A DNA stretch of 64,000 nt, from assembly GCF_000340215.1 (NCBI RefSeq), contig NW_006921533.1, positions 6,353,424-6,417,423 of the forward strand, read 5' to 3'. The notes beneath the pieces are model-generated. The model had not been told where the DNA came from. It worked only from the letters and a program-made list of their open reading frames with translations, and made no database searches. Source of the DNA: Pseudocercospora fijiensis CIRAD86. Its lineage: Eukaryota; Ascomycota; Dothideomycetes; Mycosphaerellales; Mycosphaerellaceae. The stretch's first letter is position 1, and the number at the start of each line of letters is the position of its first letter. Both the position numbers and the translations under genes were made by a program. This document shows positions 29,170 through 42,500 of this stretch, in pieces.

Positions 29170-31213
29170 CGCTAAACCTTATACAGATCGTAGTCTTGGC
29201 ACACCTACATCCTCCGCTTATCCTAAATTTTCTATATAACCTCTTCTATTAACCCCTATATTCTATAATAGACCTATCTACGCCTAACGACGTCGCTACC
29301 CTTTAGCAGCTTCGATAACGAGTGTTTAACCTTATAGAAGACATTAAAACAGATACTAATAGATAGAGTTTAATCTAGAAACTATATAGCAATTAATACA
29401 CCTAGAAATCTACTAAGAAGCTATCTATAATAATACCCTATATAAAGATAGGGCTATACTATAAGAAGTCCTACTTCTATTATATAGAAAAGTAGCGCCT
29501 TAATAAGCTAAACAAGGAAGCAGTAGATATTAAGGACAGGCGTATATTTAAGCCGCTTAAGAAGGAGTATAGAATAGGCTTTGTTACTAAGGTTAAATAC
29601 CGTAATAATAAGGCTACTAGAAGAGTTAGTATTCGTCGCTATACTGCTATAACTAAATATATATATACGCTCGACTATCTTAATAGCCGGAAGGTTTGCT
29701 AATATATTAAAGATAAGGTTAAAAAGCAAATCGATTACTCGCTATAAGCTAGAAGAACCTTCGACGCCTTATAGAGGCAATATAGTAACAATCTCGGTAT
29801 CTCTTATCTCGATATTAGTGCTATATACAATGCCGCTAAACAATCGCCTTATTATAACTATAATAAGCGCTTTGTAACTTAAGAAGAGAGAGGCAATACG
29901 GACCTTTAATTATAGGCTATTATACGGACTACAAAGGAGCACAACCTATACTTTAAATAGTTTAGTATTAATACTAAAGATAGCATTAGGAAAGGCTTTA
30001 TATAGGCAATAGAAGAAGGTATTTAGTTGTTAATAAAGTACGGCAAATTAATACTACTAGACGATATATACGAAGTTAATTAACTAGATTAGAAGCTATT
30101 TAACGTCCTTATAAGCGACGACAACCTTAAATAGCGGCCTATAGTACACGCACTACTAGAAAGCAAATATAGTGTTATCTACGCGTAAGTACTTAGCTAT
30201 ATAGCTTCTTAGGGTCGTTGTAGTAAGCCTAGCGGCTAGCAGTTACAATAGTCTATTCTTAATAACTCGGTATCTAAATAATAGGCTATTCGAGATATAT
30301 TTCTATAGGTTTATACCTACCTATGCTAACGACACTCGTTATAGACTATCCGCCGCAAATTTCCGCTTAAGAGTGCTTATAAGAAGGTCTAGAAGAAGCT
30401 CGTATAGGTTATGCTATACGTAGAGTCTAAGGAAGAGGTAGAGGTTAGAATATAGGCTGCTTTTAATACCCTTCCTAGCGGCAAGAACGACGAGAAGTAT
30501 AGCTATATAGAACGAGAATAGTTAGTCGAGCACGCTTAGATATAGACTACCTGCTAGCGGAGGAACAATCTACTGCTTATATATATAAGTACTATATAAT
30601 AGTACCTTCCGTCCTCTTAGAGCGGGTATTTGCTAACTGCTATTACTTAGGTACGTACAACGTCGCTAGTTAAGGGTTACTACTCCGATTTCAAGAGCGA
30701 TATTAGCACTATTAAAGGCAACTTCTTACTCTCCGGTACCCTTATATACTCGCTAAAGGTAGACAGGAAGTAGTATAACAATGCTAATAAGGCTTCTACG
30801 AAGAACAATATACTTTACCTATTTAGTCGACTATAAGGCGATTACGAGCGGTTTAACGAGCTTCTATATTGCCTTTAAAGCCTTATTACTAAGCAGTATC
30901 GACTCGCTTAGAAGCGCGCTAATAGCGGCCTTCTAAATTAGTTACGATATTAACTATAGATCGATAACTACATCCCTAATATATACTAGTGTTACTTCTA
31001 GAAGCAGTATTACTAACCGTATCGCTATATCTAGTACGATTAAGAGATTAAAGGTAGTAGAATAACTACTTAATAGGTAGATTGCTATATAGACCGTTTC
31101 TTCGACCCTAAAGGCTTTAATAGCGATATTAACTTAACTAAGACACACTTAGAATAGCTTATTAACGAGAATCTACTAGAAGAAGATAAGGAAGGTAAGG
31201 TAGAGACTCTTCG
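29170..31213 (+). pseudogene. MULE-like transposase gene, 5' part (RIP-mutated, split)
   Basis: RIP-mutated DNA begins near 29,170. On the plus strand about 30,044-30,190 reads GKLILLDD, YEVN, KLFNVLI, RPIVHALLESKYSVIYA with TAG at Trp/Gln positions. This matches the core of Mutator-like (FAR1/SWIM-type) transposases, where a D-x-TY-x-N block is followed by a hydrophobic strand and a RPIAH-type segment. Earlier parts carry ARRTFDAL and GISYLDISAIYNA. The gene is cut at 31,213 by hAT copy 2 inside a continuing reading frame (KVETLR | TITKDRY at 54,689). Family assignment is by motif only; no terminal repeats were found. Confidence 0.55.
31206..31213. repeat. 8-bp target-site duplication, left of hAT copy 2
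   Basis: ACTCTTCG, same as 54681-54688. Confidence 0.9.
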
Positions 31214-31354
31214 TAGACCCCGTAGTAGTTCGGTTTCCGAACTACTAAACGTATATAGTTTGGTTTCTTAGCGGCGAACTAGCTCTCTAGTTCCGGTTTA
31301 GTTTTTTCGAACTATATAGATTCCTAGTTTAAACTAGAGACTGTATTAGTTTTA

Positions 31355-31665
31355 CTATAAGGACACTCTTATTCGACTGCCGGCTACGATTGCCGGCTAT
31401 AATAGTAACTCTATTACATTTACTACGCTCTTTTGCCGTTACTAGGGCGTAGTTGCCGTTACTAGGCCGTAGTTTTGCTATAAGGATACTCTTATTCGAC
31501 TGCCGGCTACGATTGCCGGCTATAATAGTTACTAGGTTGTATTTACTACGCTTTATTACCGTTACTAGGGCGTGGTTGCTATTACTAGGGCGTAGTTGCC
31601 GTTACTAGGGCGTAGTTGCTATTGCCGGGGCGTAGTTACTGTAGTTGCGAAAGCTTACCTATATA
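31355..31665. repeat. Subterminal repeats of hAT copy 2
   Basis: Tandem units GGCGTAGTTGCCGTTACTA in two arrays separated by duplicated CTCTTATTCGACTGCCGGCT blocks; the inverted counterpart of 11,703-12,012. Confidence 0.75.
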
Positions 31666-31968
31666 ACGTTACGTAGGCGGCAACAATTAGGGCTTCGCGA
31701 TATTCTTATACTTTCAACTTCTTCCTCTATATCTATACCGACAATAACTACTATACGCTACGCCCCCGCCCCTTTCCCTTATAATAGTAAGAGAGAAGCG
31801 CGCCGCGCGCTAAACAGAAGATAGAACTAAAGACCGCGAGTTTGTTTTACCTAAGCGTCTAACTAAAAAGCGTAAGACTAAAGAGGAGTACTCTACGAAG
31901 AAGAATTCCGTACGAGACCGCGAGAGAAAGGACAAGATAGATAAGGATAAAAGAGCTAAGGATAAGAG

Positions 31969-32687
31969 TGTTATAGTAGCTGCCTAGAAAGCACCGACAA
32001 GTCCTACAAGCTAGCCGCTATACTATAAAGTAATATCGGATTTGAGTTGCCTTAGTAGTAGGGGCCCCTAGCGAAGCAGGTCGCCTAGTTAGCCTAGGTC
32101 GCCTAGTACGCCTAGTACGCCTAGTACGCCTAGTACGCCTAGTACGCCTAATACGCCTAGTACGCCTAGTACGCCTAGGTCGCTTACTTAGCCGTATAAC
32201 GTAACATCTTAGGGACTCCCGCGGAGGCCGTATATAGCAGAACAATACGTTACACATTAATATACAAACGACGGGACTGCACTAAACTATGCGCACGTAT
32301 ATACGGACGACAGTAAGCGAGACATATAGAGTCGTAGGACAGATCCGAGTAGTAGGAAGGAACCGGAAGGTAGGGAAGAGCTAGGAGAAACATATTTACT
32401 TAAGAGCGGTTAAACGAGTTCGTATACGCGCGCTACGCTAGTTAGCTAGGAGACAAAGGCGCTACGAGATAGCGGACAAGCAGGATATACGTGCTTACGC
32501 TTACGCGTCGGACGCGCTAGACGGCCGTAGGGCGGAATACTAAGGAAGGGGCTCTCCCTCTAAGGTACCCTTCTTCCTTTCTTCGTAGTTCGTCTTATAT
32601 AGATAGTAGCTATATTGATTTAGTGCTCCCTTTAGTTTAGTTCGAAGTTTCGTACGCATTCTTACTGCTTAGCTACTAACCCTTATA
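31969..32687 (+). repeat. 5' LTR of gypsy element 1
   Basis: 719 bp, the same length as the 3' LTR. It contains a 9-bp minisatellite (CCTAGTACG)n at about 32,090-32,185. Confidence 0.9.
32095..32185. repeat. 9-bp minisatellite inside the gypsy-1 LTR
   Basis: About ten units of CCTAGTACG with a few variants. On the minus strand it translates as repeated RRT and so creates a spurious ORF. The 3' LTR has the same array. Confidence 0.85.
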
Positions 32688-32739
32688 TTACGAACTGCTT
32701 TAAAAAACGCCTCTATTAAGATAGATACGCCCGACGAAT

Positions 32740-35700
32740 AGATTTAAAATATAAGACCTAACGAAGTACCCGATTTTTTAAGCTTAGTATAGAATAAGAT
32801 CCCCGCTACGCGCGAATAGCTAGATTACGCCTACGCTACCGACCCGGAACTGCTCGTTAACCTGCTTAAGGCTTATAAAGATGCTACTCGTTTCCTCTCG
32901 GTCTCCCGTACTAGCCTTAGTACGGCTCTTAGCGACGCGAATGCTTCTATCGCGGAAAAAGAAGACGAGGTAGGCCGCCTCTAGTCGCAGCTCGCCTCTA
33001 CTCGCTTAGGCGCCGCGGTACCCGCTTCTTACCTATTTATACCTACTTCGAATAAGAGTAAGAAGCTAAGCGACCCCGAACGCTTTACCGATAAGCGTAA
33101 AGTGTACGAAGAATTTAAGATATAGGTTAAGATCCGCTTTCTCGCTAACGCCGACTACTATCCGACTAAAGCTTTAAAGACCGGATTTATATTTTTTCTG
33201 CTCGGTAGCTCCGCCCTTAATTCCTACCGCAGCCTCTTAGAAAATGTAGAAACAACTATAACGGCTACTATCTAGAAGGCCCTCGACGCTAGTTTCGGCG
33301 ACCCCGACCGTAAGTAAACTACGCGCCTAAACTTAGACAAACTTAAGCAAGCAAACAAGACCTACTAAGAGTACTATACCGCCTTCTAATACGAGATTAG
33401 GTACGCCGAATACCCCCCGGACGTCGCTAAATAGATCTTAGTACGCGGCCTTAGCGAAGAAATGATGCTATAAGTCCGCGATAAGGATACGGAGAATCTA
33501 AACATTACCGAACTGTACGCCTTACTTACGCGTATCGATAATACGACTCGAAACTTCGCGAAAATTATCGCTAACCGCGGAGGCGCCCGTACGAATGCCG
33601 GTCGCTTTACGTCGCCGTTCGCTACGCTACCGTCGAAGTTATAGACAGCTTAGACGCCGGCTTTAGTACTAGCTCCGGCTATAGCCCTAATACCGCTAGG
33701 CGCCTAGCCTGCCGCCGATCCGATAGATTTAAGCGCTGCCTCGCTTAGCGCCCGTCTACGCGCGCCCCTAGTAAATAGTAAGCTTTTAGAAGAAGAGAAG
33801 TAGCGTCGCCGTACGGTAGGAGAATGTATCTACTACGGAGTAAAAGGACATATTGCTCGCCTTTGCCCGTCTCTCGTCGGCCGGCTAAATATACTAACGA
33901 TATAGCGAGTCGCCGCCGCGAATGTTATAACTCTAGATACGCCTTTACCGGCTAGCGCTGCTCCGAGCGGCTAGGGAAAAGCTTAAACCTTGTATATAGT
34001 CGCTTATAAGGTTTATTCGTTCTAAAACTAAGAGTATCTGCTACTACCTTCCCTTTCTCTAGCTCGGCTATAGAGAAAGAGTTAGTCTACTAGCCTTTCG
34101 TAGTAGAAACGTTAATAGGAAATTAAAAGAAATTATTAAAAACTATAGCTCTTATTAACAACGGCGCAACCGGCTACTCGTTTATAGATTACGACTATAC
34201 GAGAGAGCTCGGCTTAACGTTCTAAGACCTTACGTACGCTCGGGAGTTAGAAATGTTTAACGGTACGACCGCGGCCGCCGGTAAGGTAACCTAGATCTAC
34301 TACTTATCTATTACTATCGGCCTGTATACCGAATATATTATGTTTTTCCTTACGAAACTCCCGAAGACTTACCCTGTTATTCTTAGTCTTCCTTAGCTTA
34401 AAAAGTATAACCCAGTTATCGACTAGGCCTCCGAATCTCTATCCTTTACGAGTAAGCATTACGCTAAGTACTACTTTAACGAATCTAGTTCTACCTCCGA
34501 TACTCCCCGAGATCGTACCGTATTCGCTATTAGCGCGGCTACCTTCTCGCGTCTTACCCGCGATAAACGCACTTAGATCTTCGCTATAATAATATAGGAT
34601 ATCGAGAAGGCTATCCGAAAGTTCGACGAAGAACTAACGGATTTAAGAACGAAACTACCGAAGGAGTATTAGCACCGACTCTACTAGTTTTCGAAGAAGA
34701 ACGCCGATATTCTACTACCGCACCGGCTAGGTATCGACTATAAAATCGAGCTAATTAACGGTAAGCCGCCGCCGTACGGCCCTCTCTACTCGATGTCTCG
34801 AGATAAGCTCCTCGTACTAAAGAAATACCTCGAAGACAACCTATAAAAGGGCTTTATCCGCCCTAGTTCCTCCGAAGTAGCCGTACTAGTTATATTTGCC
34901 CGGAAACCCGGCGGAGGTCTCCGTTTCTACGTAGACTACCGGGGCCTTAACGCGTTAACGAAAAAGAACCGCTACCTAATCCCTCTCGTAAACGAAACGC
35001 TCGAACGCCTTTCGAAGGCTCGCTAGTTTACTAAGCTCGACGTAATCGCCGCCTTTAACGCGATCCGTATTGCTAAGGGAGACGAATAGTTAATAGCCTT
35101 CCGAACCCGTTACGGCCTTTTTGAATACCTAGTCTTACCGTTCGGGCTCTATAACGGACCTAGCACGTTCTAATTATATATTAACGATACGCTTAAAGAA
35201 TTCCTAGACGCCTTCGTCTCGGCGTATATAGACGATATCCTAATTTATAGTAAAACGAAAGCGGAACACTACGAACACATCGAAAAGGTACTTAAGAAAC
35301 TCGTAGAAGCTAGACTATATATCGATATCGATAAGTGCGAATTCTATAAGCAAGAGATGAAATTCCTCGGCCTTATTATCTCTTTAGAAGGTATTCGAAT
35401 AGATCCCGGTAAGATCGAAGCCGTTCTAAACTAGGGAGTGCTACGAAACGTAAAAGAAGTCTAGGGCTTCCTCGGTTTTGCTAACTTCTACCGGAGATTT
35501 ATACGGAATTTTAGCGGAATCGCCCGTCTACTTATAGCACTTACGCGGAAAGACGTCAAATTTGAATAGTTACCGGCCTATTAAGAAGCCTTCGACTAGT
35601 TACGGCAAAGTTTTACGACCGTACCGATCCTATAGTACTTCGACTTCGATAAAGAAACGCGCCTAGAAACCGATGCTTCCGACGGTATAACTAGCGCCGT

Positions 35701-37700
35701 TCTCCTTTAACGAACGACCCCGGAAGATACGTAGCTGCCCGTAGCCTATCTCTCTAAGAAGATATCCTCCGCGGAATGCAATTACGATATCTACGATAAG
35801 GAGCTCCTCGCAATTGTTAAGGCTTTCGAAGAATAGCGCCCGGAACTCGAAGGTTCTAAGTTACCGATCTAGGTTAGCTCGGATTATAAGAACCTTATCT
35901 ACTTTCTTAAGAGCAAAATCCTTAGCTATAGGTAGGTACGCTAGAGTAAGTTTCTTTCCCGGTTTAACTTCGTTATTTAGTATACGCCCGGTAAAGCAAA
36001 CTTATAGGCCGACGTACTTATAAGGCGCAACAGAGACTCGCCTTTAGATCGAGGTCCGTAGCGTAAAGAATAGTCTATCCTTAAGGAGTATAACCTTAGC
36101 TAGGAACTATACGAGCTCCTCGGAGACGACTTTACCGGCTTAGAGCCTCTCGTAGTATCCTTTATACTAATAGCCGCTCCTGCCTTTCTTAGAGACGACG
36201 ATAGCTCGGACGACGAAGATACGAGTTTAGAAAGCTTAGATAGCGACTAGGAAAGCGAAGAGGAAGTATAGGACCTCCTCGAACCTACCTAGCTCGAATA
36301 GTAGCTTACGATAGCATACGCCGAAGACGCTTTTACTAAAGGTCTAATTCAAGCTTTATAGAACGAGGAGCGGTTATACGAGAATGTTTCTCTCTCGGAG
36401 TACGAGCTCCGTAGAACTCTACCGCGAGCACCCTATATAATATTTAGAAATGCCCTCTACGTCCCGGATTTCGAAGATTTACGTAACTAGATTATACGTT
36501 CCGCTTATAACCCTCTCAGAATAGTATATCCCGGTCGAGCTAAGATATTATCTTAGCTCCGGAAGTAGTACTACTAGCCTAATCTATACCGGGATATCGA
36601 CCGATTCGTTAAGAACTACGTAGTATACCGTAGAGCGAAAGCAGATACGCGTAAGCCGCAAGGGCTACTGAAATCTCTTAAAGTCCCTCTACGACTATAG
36701 CAATATATTTCAATAGATTTCATTATAGGCCTACCGAAAGGATCCGACTTTAACGGCCTCTAGTTTTAAAATATGCTAGTCGTAGTTTGCCGCCTTACGA
36801 AACGTAAGAAGGTATTGAATACCCGCAGCCTAACTGCAAAGAATACGGCTTAGGTCTTCTACCGGGACGTGTAGAAAGATATAGGCCTACCTGAATTAAT
36901 TGTATCTAATCGCGGCCCGAATTTCGTTGCCCGTTTTTAGAAGCGCCTCTACGAACGATTGAAAATTCAAGCGCGCCTTTTAACGGCTTACTACCCGCAG
37001 ACTGACGGGCAAACCGAACGCGCTAACGCGTAGATCGAGTAAATTATTAGGTGCTTCTATAATTACTACTAAAACGACTAGCTTAGATTAACGCCTTCTA
37101 TTAAATTTGCTATTAACAATTAGGAGTCGGCTACAACTTAGACTACGCCGTTCTACGCCTCTACTAGATTTTACCCTCGAACCGGTATAGAACCGATAGA
37201 GATCGAACTAGAGCCCCCGGCAAACGATCCGGAAAGAGACGCCGATGCCTTCGCTCTTTAAATAGCCTAGACTTACTAAGAGCTCTAGGACGAGATAAGG
37301 TATGCCTAAGAAGTATACGAGCACTACGCTAATTAGCGTAGACGCGCCGCGCTAGATTACTAGGTCGGAGATTACGTCTACCTCGACTTACGATATATTA
37401 GAACTAACCGACCTTCGAAAAAGCTCGACTAGAAAAATCTAGGACCCTTCCGAATTATAAAGAAAATCGGTATATACGTATACGAACTAGATCTCCTAGA
37501 AAATCTTAACATTTACCCGGTTAAACACGTTATTAACCTAAGAACCGCCGGAGAAATCGCGGACCCTAAAGACATCCCGCCGATACCGGAAGCTACCGAG
37601 GCTACCGATTAGGCCGAAGACGAGCCGGAATCTGCCTTAGGTATAGTACGGGCGATTATCGGATAGAGCTTTAGTAACACAAATTTCGGAAATCTCAACC
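32740..37700 (+). pseudogene. gag-pol of gypsy element 1 (RIP-mutated)
   Basis: gag at about 32,740-33,800 (DPERFTDKRKVYEEFK, RYAEYPPDVAK). Reverse transcriptase at about 34,780-35,270 with [40 protein letters not shown] and the intact catalytic YIDD in AYIDDILIYSKT. RNase H near 35,640 (ETDASDG). Integrase at about 36,640-37,500 with ISIDFIIGLPKGSDFNG, YYPQTDGQTERANA and the C-terminal GPFRIIKKIG module. Frequent TAG codons replace Trp and Gln. No working protein remains. Confidence 0.85.
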
Positions 37701-37992
37701 CTCCCGGGCCGTAGGGAGAGGTATAATAGAAGGGGTACTTAGACGAGGATATAACCTAGGAACCTCTACGCTATATTATCTTCGCCCGCGAAGCAATCGA
37801 GGAATTCCTACGAGACTATACCGACTATACGATAATAGAAGGAGCTGTCCTAGAACATTTTCTCTAAGAAGCGTACGAATAGAATTTAGATTAAGGTCTC
37901 TAACCCGAACTAGGACAAGAACACTAGCACCTATTATATACGGACCTCCTTTAGCGTCGTAGGAACTCCGCGTAGAACGAGGGGGGGGCTAC

Positions 37993-38711
37993 TGTTATAG
38001 TAGCTGCCTAGAAAGCACCGATAAGTCCTATAAGCTAGCCGCTATACTATAAAGTAATGTCGGATTTGAGTTGCCTTAGTAGTAGGGGCCCCTAGCGAAG
38101 TAGGTCGCCTAGTTAGCCTAGGTCGCCTAGTACGCCTAGTACGCCTAGTACGCCTAGTACGCCTAGTACGCCTAATACGCCTAGTACGCTTAGTACGCCT
38201 AGGTCGCCTACTTAGCCGTATAACGTAATATCTTAGGGACTCCCGCGGAGGCCGTATATAGCAGAACAATACGTTACATATCAATATACGAATAACGGGA
38301 CTATACCAAACTACGCGTACGTATATACGGACGATAGTAAGCGAGATATATAGAGTCGTAGGACAGATCCGAGTAGTAGGAAGGAACCGGAAGGTAGGGA
38401 AGAGCTAGGAGAAACATGTTTGCTTAAGAGCGGTTAAACGAGTTTATATACGCGCGCTACGCTAGTTAGCTAGGAGACAAAGGCGCTACGAGATAGCGGA
38501 CAAGCAGGACATACGTGCTTACGCTTACGCGTCGGACGCGCTAGACGGCCGTAAGGCGGAATACTAAGGAAGGGGCTCTCCCTCTAAGGCACCCTTCTTC
38601 CTTTCTTCGTAGTTCGTCTTATATAGATAGCAGCTATATTGATTTAGTGCTCCCTTTAGTTCAGTTCGAAGTTTCGTGCGCATTCTTACTGCTTAGCTAC
38701 TAACCCTTACA
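37993..38711 (+). repeat. 3' LTR of gypsy element 1
   Basis: 719 bp; near-identical to 31969-32687 with scattered C/T and G/A differences. It has the same 9-bp array at about 38,103-38,205. A G-run (GGGGGGGG) lies directly upstream at 37,981, at the polypurine-tract position. Confidence 0.9.
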
Positions 38712-38856
38712 AGAGAAGAAAGGCGCGGAATAAGGCATTCTATCGATAGCTAGCGCCTATAGAAAAAAGTGAAGGTTAGAATAAGAAGACAATCTAAGAG
38801 AAGGCTAAGAGAAGAAAAGAATTGCGGCTAGTTTTCGAGCGTAAAGTTCTAGTAGC

Positions 38857-38963
38857 GTAAGTCAATCTAGCTAGCGGCCGTAGCTAGCAGCTATAGCCGG
38901 TAGCCGTAGCCGGCAGCTATAGCCGGTATATTTTTCTTTAACACGTTAACTAATAGCATTTAG
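38857..38963 (+). repeat. Intron with GCCGG minisatellite in the basic cargo gene, copy 2
   Basis: GTAAGTCAATC donor; array of AGCCGGTAGCCGTAGCCGGC type at 38,871-38,929; branch-like TTAACTAAT; acceptor ATTTAG. Confidence 0.65.
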
Positions 38964-39061
38964 ACCTATAGCCGCTACCTCTATCGATACGACCGATAGT
39001 AACGGAGATGTTTAGATAGCCGAGAACAATAATACTAGAGTTTAGGATGCCGCGACAGAGC

Positions 39062-39258
39062 TGTTAGAACTAAAGAGGTTACATGTAATTAGTATATAAC
39101 CGGGCTCGAGTAAAGCTAGGGTCTTAATACCTTAGGCAGGGCTTAGCGCTTAGTAATAGGCTAACTTGCCTACCTTCCTCCCTCTCCTCCTAGCTCCTTA
39201 TCGAATACTACCTATACCTACTACTACCCTATCTACCTACTAATATACCCTTCTTATA
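39062..39258 (+). repeat. 5' LTR of gypsy element 2
   Basis: 197 bp, matched by 45996-46192 with transition differences only at a glance. Confidence 0.88.
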
Positions 39259-39515
39259 TAGTATTTAATCCACCCTTTAAGGGTAGTAGCTAGATAGTCC
39301 TTATTTTAAGCTTTTAGCGGTATAGCTACGAACAAGACTAATCTAACTATATTGCGCCCGAAGAACAGGACCTATACGTACTATCCTATCGAAACAACTG
39401 TACCAATTATTAAGCAAGGCCTTCTATATAGCCTATTATACTAAGTCAAGCATACTAAGCCAATATCTACTAATTCCGCTATATCCGTATCTTAGGGGCT
39501 AATAATATATTATTA

Positions 39516-42500
39516 GTGTCGCCCCTTATAATAGCCGGTTTATTACGAAACAACAACCGTGCTGCCGCTAGCAGCGCTAGTAACGACAACGCTAGTAGCA
39601 CAGTTCCCGCTAAAGTACCTACTAAAGTACCTCCTACTAAAGAGCCTGCCGGAGAGCCTGTTAAAGAAGAACCTGTAATTCTAGGTAACGACCTAGAATT
39701 GCCTATCGACGACATTCTTAACAATATTATTAACCGCCGATATAGCTAGCCAGCCTTTAGTCCCTAACTAGTAGCGAGACTTCAAGAAGCTACCTAAAAC
39801 AGGCTTACTGCCTTGCGTTAAGAACAATAGCTAAAGGATAATCTTCTCGAGATTCGCCGCCTCTAGGAATCTCTAATAACTACTGCTAAGCTAATAGTAG
39901 GACCTTCTTTACTACCTATCTAAAAGAAGGACGCTAAACTTAAGGACTATACCGTATTTAATAGCTCTAGTCGAAAGCAGTATAACGACTATATTCGTAA
40001 CTGTAAACTTAACTAGCGCAATATACTAAGAGCGCTACTAGACGACTATTCCTTAGTCGTATACGCTATATAGTACATTAATGGCGACCTAAAGCGTATA
40101 TAGGATAACTATTTCGACTCCCTTAATAACTAGACTACTGTTTAGTAGCAAACCTACAAAACTATTATACTAGACACCCTTAGAAACCCTATACTAAGGC
40201 AATAATACGCTTAGGACCTGTATCTTCGAGCTAAATAGAAGACTAATCAATCGGCTCGCTTATTTAAAGCCTATTTAAAAACCCTTAAAGACGACCTTCC
40301 GCCTAAGACTAATTCTATATAGATCTCCGAGATACGCCTAAAACTTAGATAGGAGCTTATCCTCGAATTAGACCGTCGCCGTGTGTTTAAACAAGCTAAT
40401 CTAATACGCATTCAATTTATAGTCGAAGTGGAAACAGCCGAACGGGCTATTTAGCTCTAATAACGACTAGAATCGAGGATCCGACTAGCTAGTACTAACC
40501 GTAGCAACCGTAGCCGCGGAGGAAACTAAGGTTCCTACTAGGACAACAATGCTAATAATAGGAACAGTAACGATCGTAGAAGAGGCCGTAGCCGCCGGCT
40601 ATATAGAGGGGGCCGCGATAGGGGCTATAGAAGGGGCTCGTATCCCTATAATACTAACCGCTCGACTAATAATAGCAGCAATAATAGCTACGGCAACAAT
40701 CTCCCGACCGGATTAAAGTGCTTTAATTGTAATAGTACTAGCTATCTACTAGGCTAATGCGACAAACCTAAGGACTAGGCCCGAATTAACCGTGCTTCCG
40801 CTAAGTATAGGAAATACCTTTTAGCCGCTAATGCTACCTTAGTCGGCTCTTTTAATTAGTCGAAAAAAGAGTAAGCGCCGCACTAACTATTAGCCTTATG
40901 CGGCGTAAGACTATCGACATTATGCTAGCTATAATACGCTCCTACCTTATATAGGACACGAAGGGCACTACCTATTAAACTAAGGTTATACTAGATCTAG
41001 GAAATTCAGTTAGCGCCCTTATTAGCTATCGCCTAGCTAAGTAATTAGACCTTCGATAACTGCCGAAGACTAACCTACTAACCCGTGCTTAGTTTAATAA
41101 CGCTCGGCACTTAACCTATAGGGCCTACTATATTCCTATAGCTCTAAAGGACGACCTCGGAAATGAGCGCCTACTAGACTTTACTGCCTACATAGTAGAT
41201 ATAGATAGCCTCCTATCCGATATTGTTATTAGTAACCCTATTCTTAAGTACTACGCTATAGCTATAGACCTAGGCCTCTAGAAGTAGCGATTTAGAATCG
41301 CTAGGAAAGAGGACATTAAACACATTAATGTTAGCGAGTGCCCTAACGATATTAGGGTCCTATTTATTAGCAACCTAACACCTACCTTAGCTAACCCGAC
41401 TGCCGATCTACTCGGTAGTAATAACGATAAACTAGTGCCCCCTAATAGTATAGATCCTAAACAACTTAAGCGTATACTAGAACCTATTCGGGAGACCTAT
41501 ATTAATGTATTTAAACACTACCTAGCATCGACATTGCCTATATTTAAGGAGACGGATTATAAGATTAATATTATAGAGGGCAAGGAGGTTCCTTTTAGCC
41601 CCCTCTACAACCTTAGTAAGCGAGAGCTTACTATGTTACGCAAGTACCTAGAGGAAAACCTAGCTAATAGTCGAATTCGGTATAGTAACAGCCCTGCTAG
41701 TGTACCTATCCTATTCGTACTAAAGAAGGAGGGTAGCCTACGCCTATATATCGACTATCGTAGGCTTAACGCTATTACTATTAAAGATCGCTATCTACTC
41801 CCCCTTATTAATAAGACCCTCGATCGCCTTTCTAGGGCTTACTACTATACTATACTAGACATTAAGGATGCGTACTATCGTATCCGTATTCGTAAGGGTA
41901 ACGAATAGAAAACAGCCTTCCGTACTCGCTATAGCTATTTCGAATACTTAGTTATGCTATTTAGCCTAGCTAATACCCCTATAACATTCTAGTCCTATAT
42001 CAATCGAGCCCTTTTAGGCCTATTAGACTATCTCTGTATAGTTTACCTAGATAACATCCTAGTTTATACACATTTACCTAATATTATAGAATACTAGGCC
42101 GTAGTGCGTAAGGTCCTCGACCGCCTACGAGCCTATAGACTATATTACAAACCTTCTAAATGCACCTTTGCTACTAAGGAGGTATCCTTCCTTAGCTTCC
42201 TCGTATTAACTAAGGGTGTTAAGGCTAATCCTAATCGGATTAAAACTATTACTAAATAGCCTGTTCCTACGTTAATTAAGGAACTATAGTCGTTCCTCGG
42301 CTTCGCTAATTTCTATCGCCGCTTTATTAAGGGCTATTTACGGTATATAATGCCCCTAACTGAGCTTACTAAAACTAAGGCCAACCTAACTAGGGAGTTT
42401 AAATGGACTAATAGAGCATAAGCCGCTTTTAACGGCCTAAAGCAACGCTTTACTAATGTCCCCTTATTGCACTATTTCGTACTAAGCAAGCAGATCCGAA

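Larger units (their letters stand above)
31969..38711 (+). mobile_element. Ty3/gypsy LTR retrotransposon 1 (RIP-mutated), nested in hAT copy 2
   Basis: 6,743 bp with two 719-bp LTRs starting TGTTATAG and ending CCTTACA (TATA in the left copy, one RIP change). Target duplication AGAG (or AAGAG if the LTR ends one base earlier). The uninterrupted site is visible in hAT copy 1 as the complement of GGATAAGAGAAGAAAGG. Internal order is gag, protease, reverse transcriptase, RNase H, integrase, the gypsy order. LTRs differ by transitions in CpA/TpG context, so RIP acted after insertion. Confidence 0.92.

Noticed and set aside
32018..32257. ORF with repeated RRT motif (and 38042-38284)
   Set aside because: Made by the 9-bp minisatellite in the LTR; not a protein gene.
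31920..32280. CRISPR-like array appearance of the 9-bp and 20-bp tandem repeats
   Set aside because: Repeats are contiguous with no unique spacers, in a eukaryotic genome, inside transposons.
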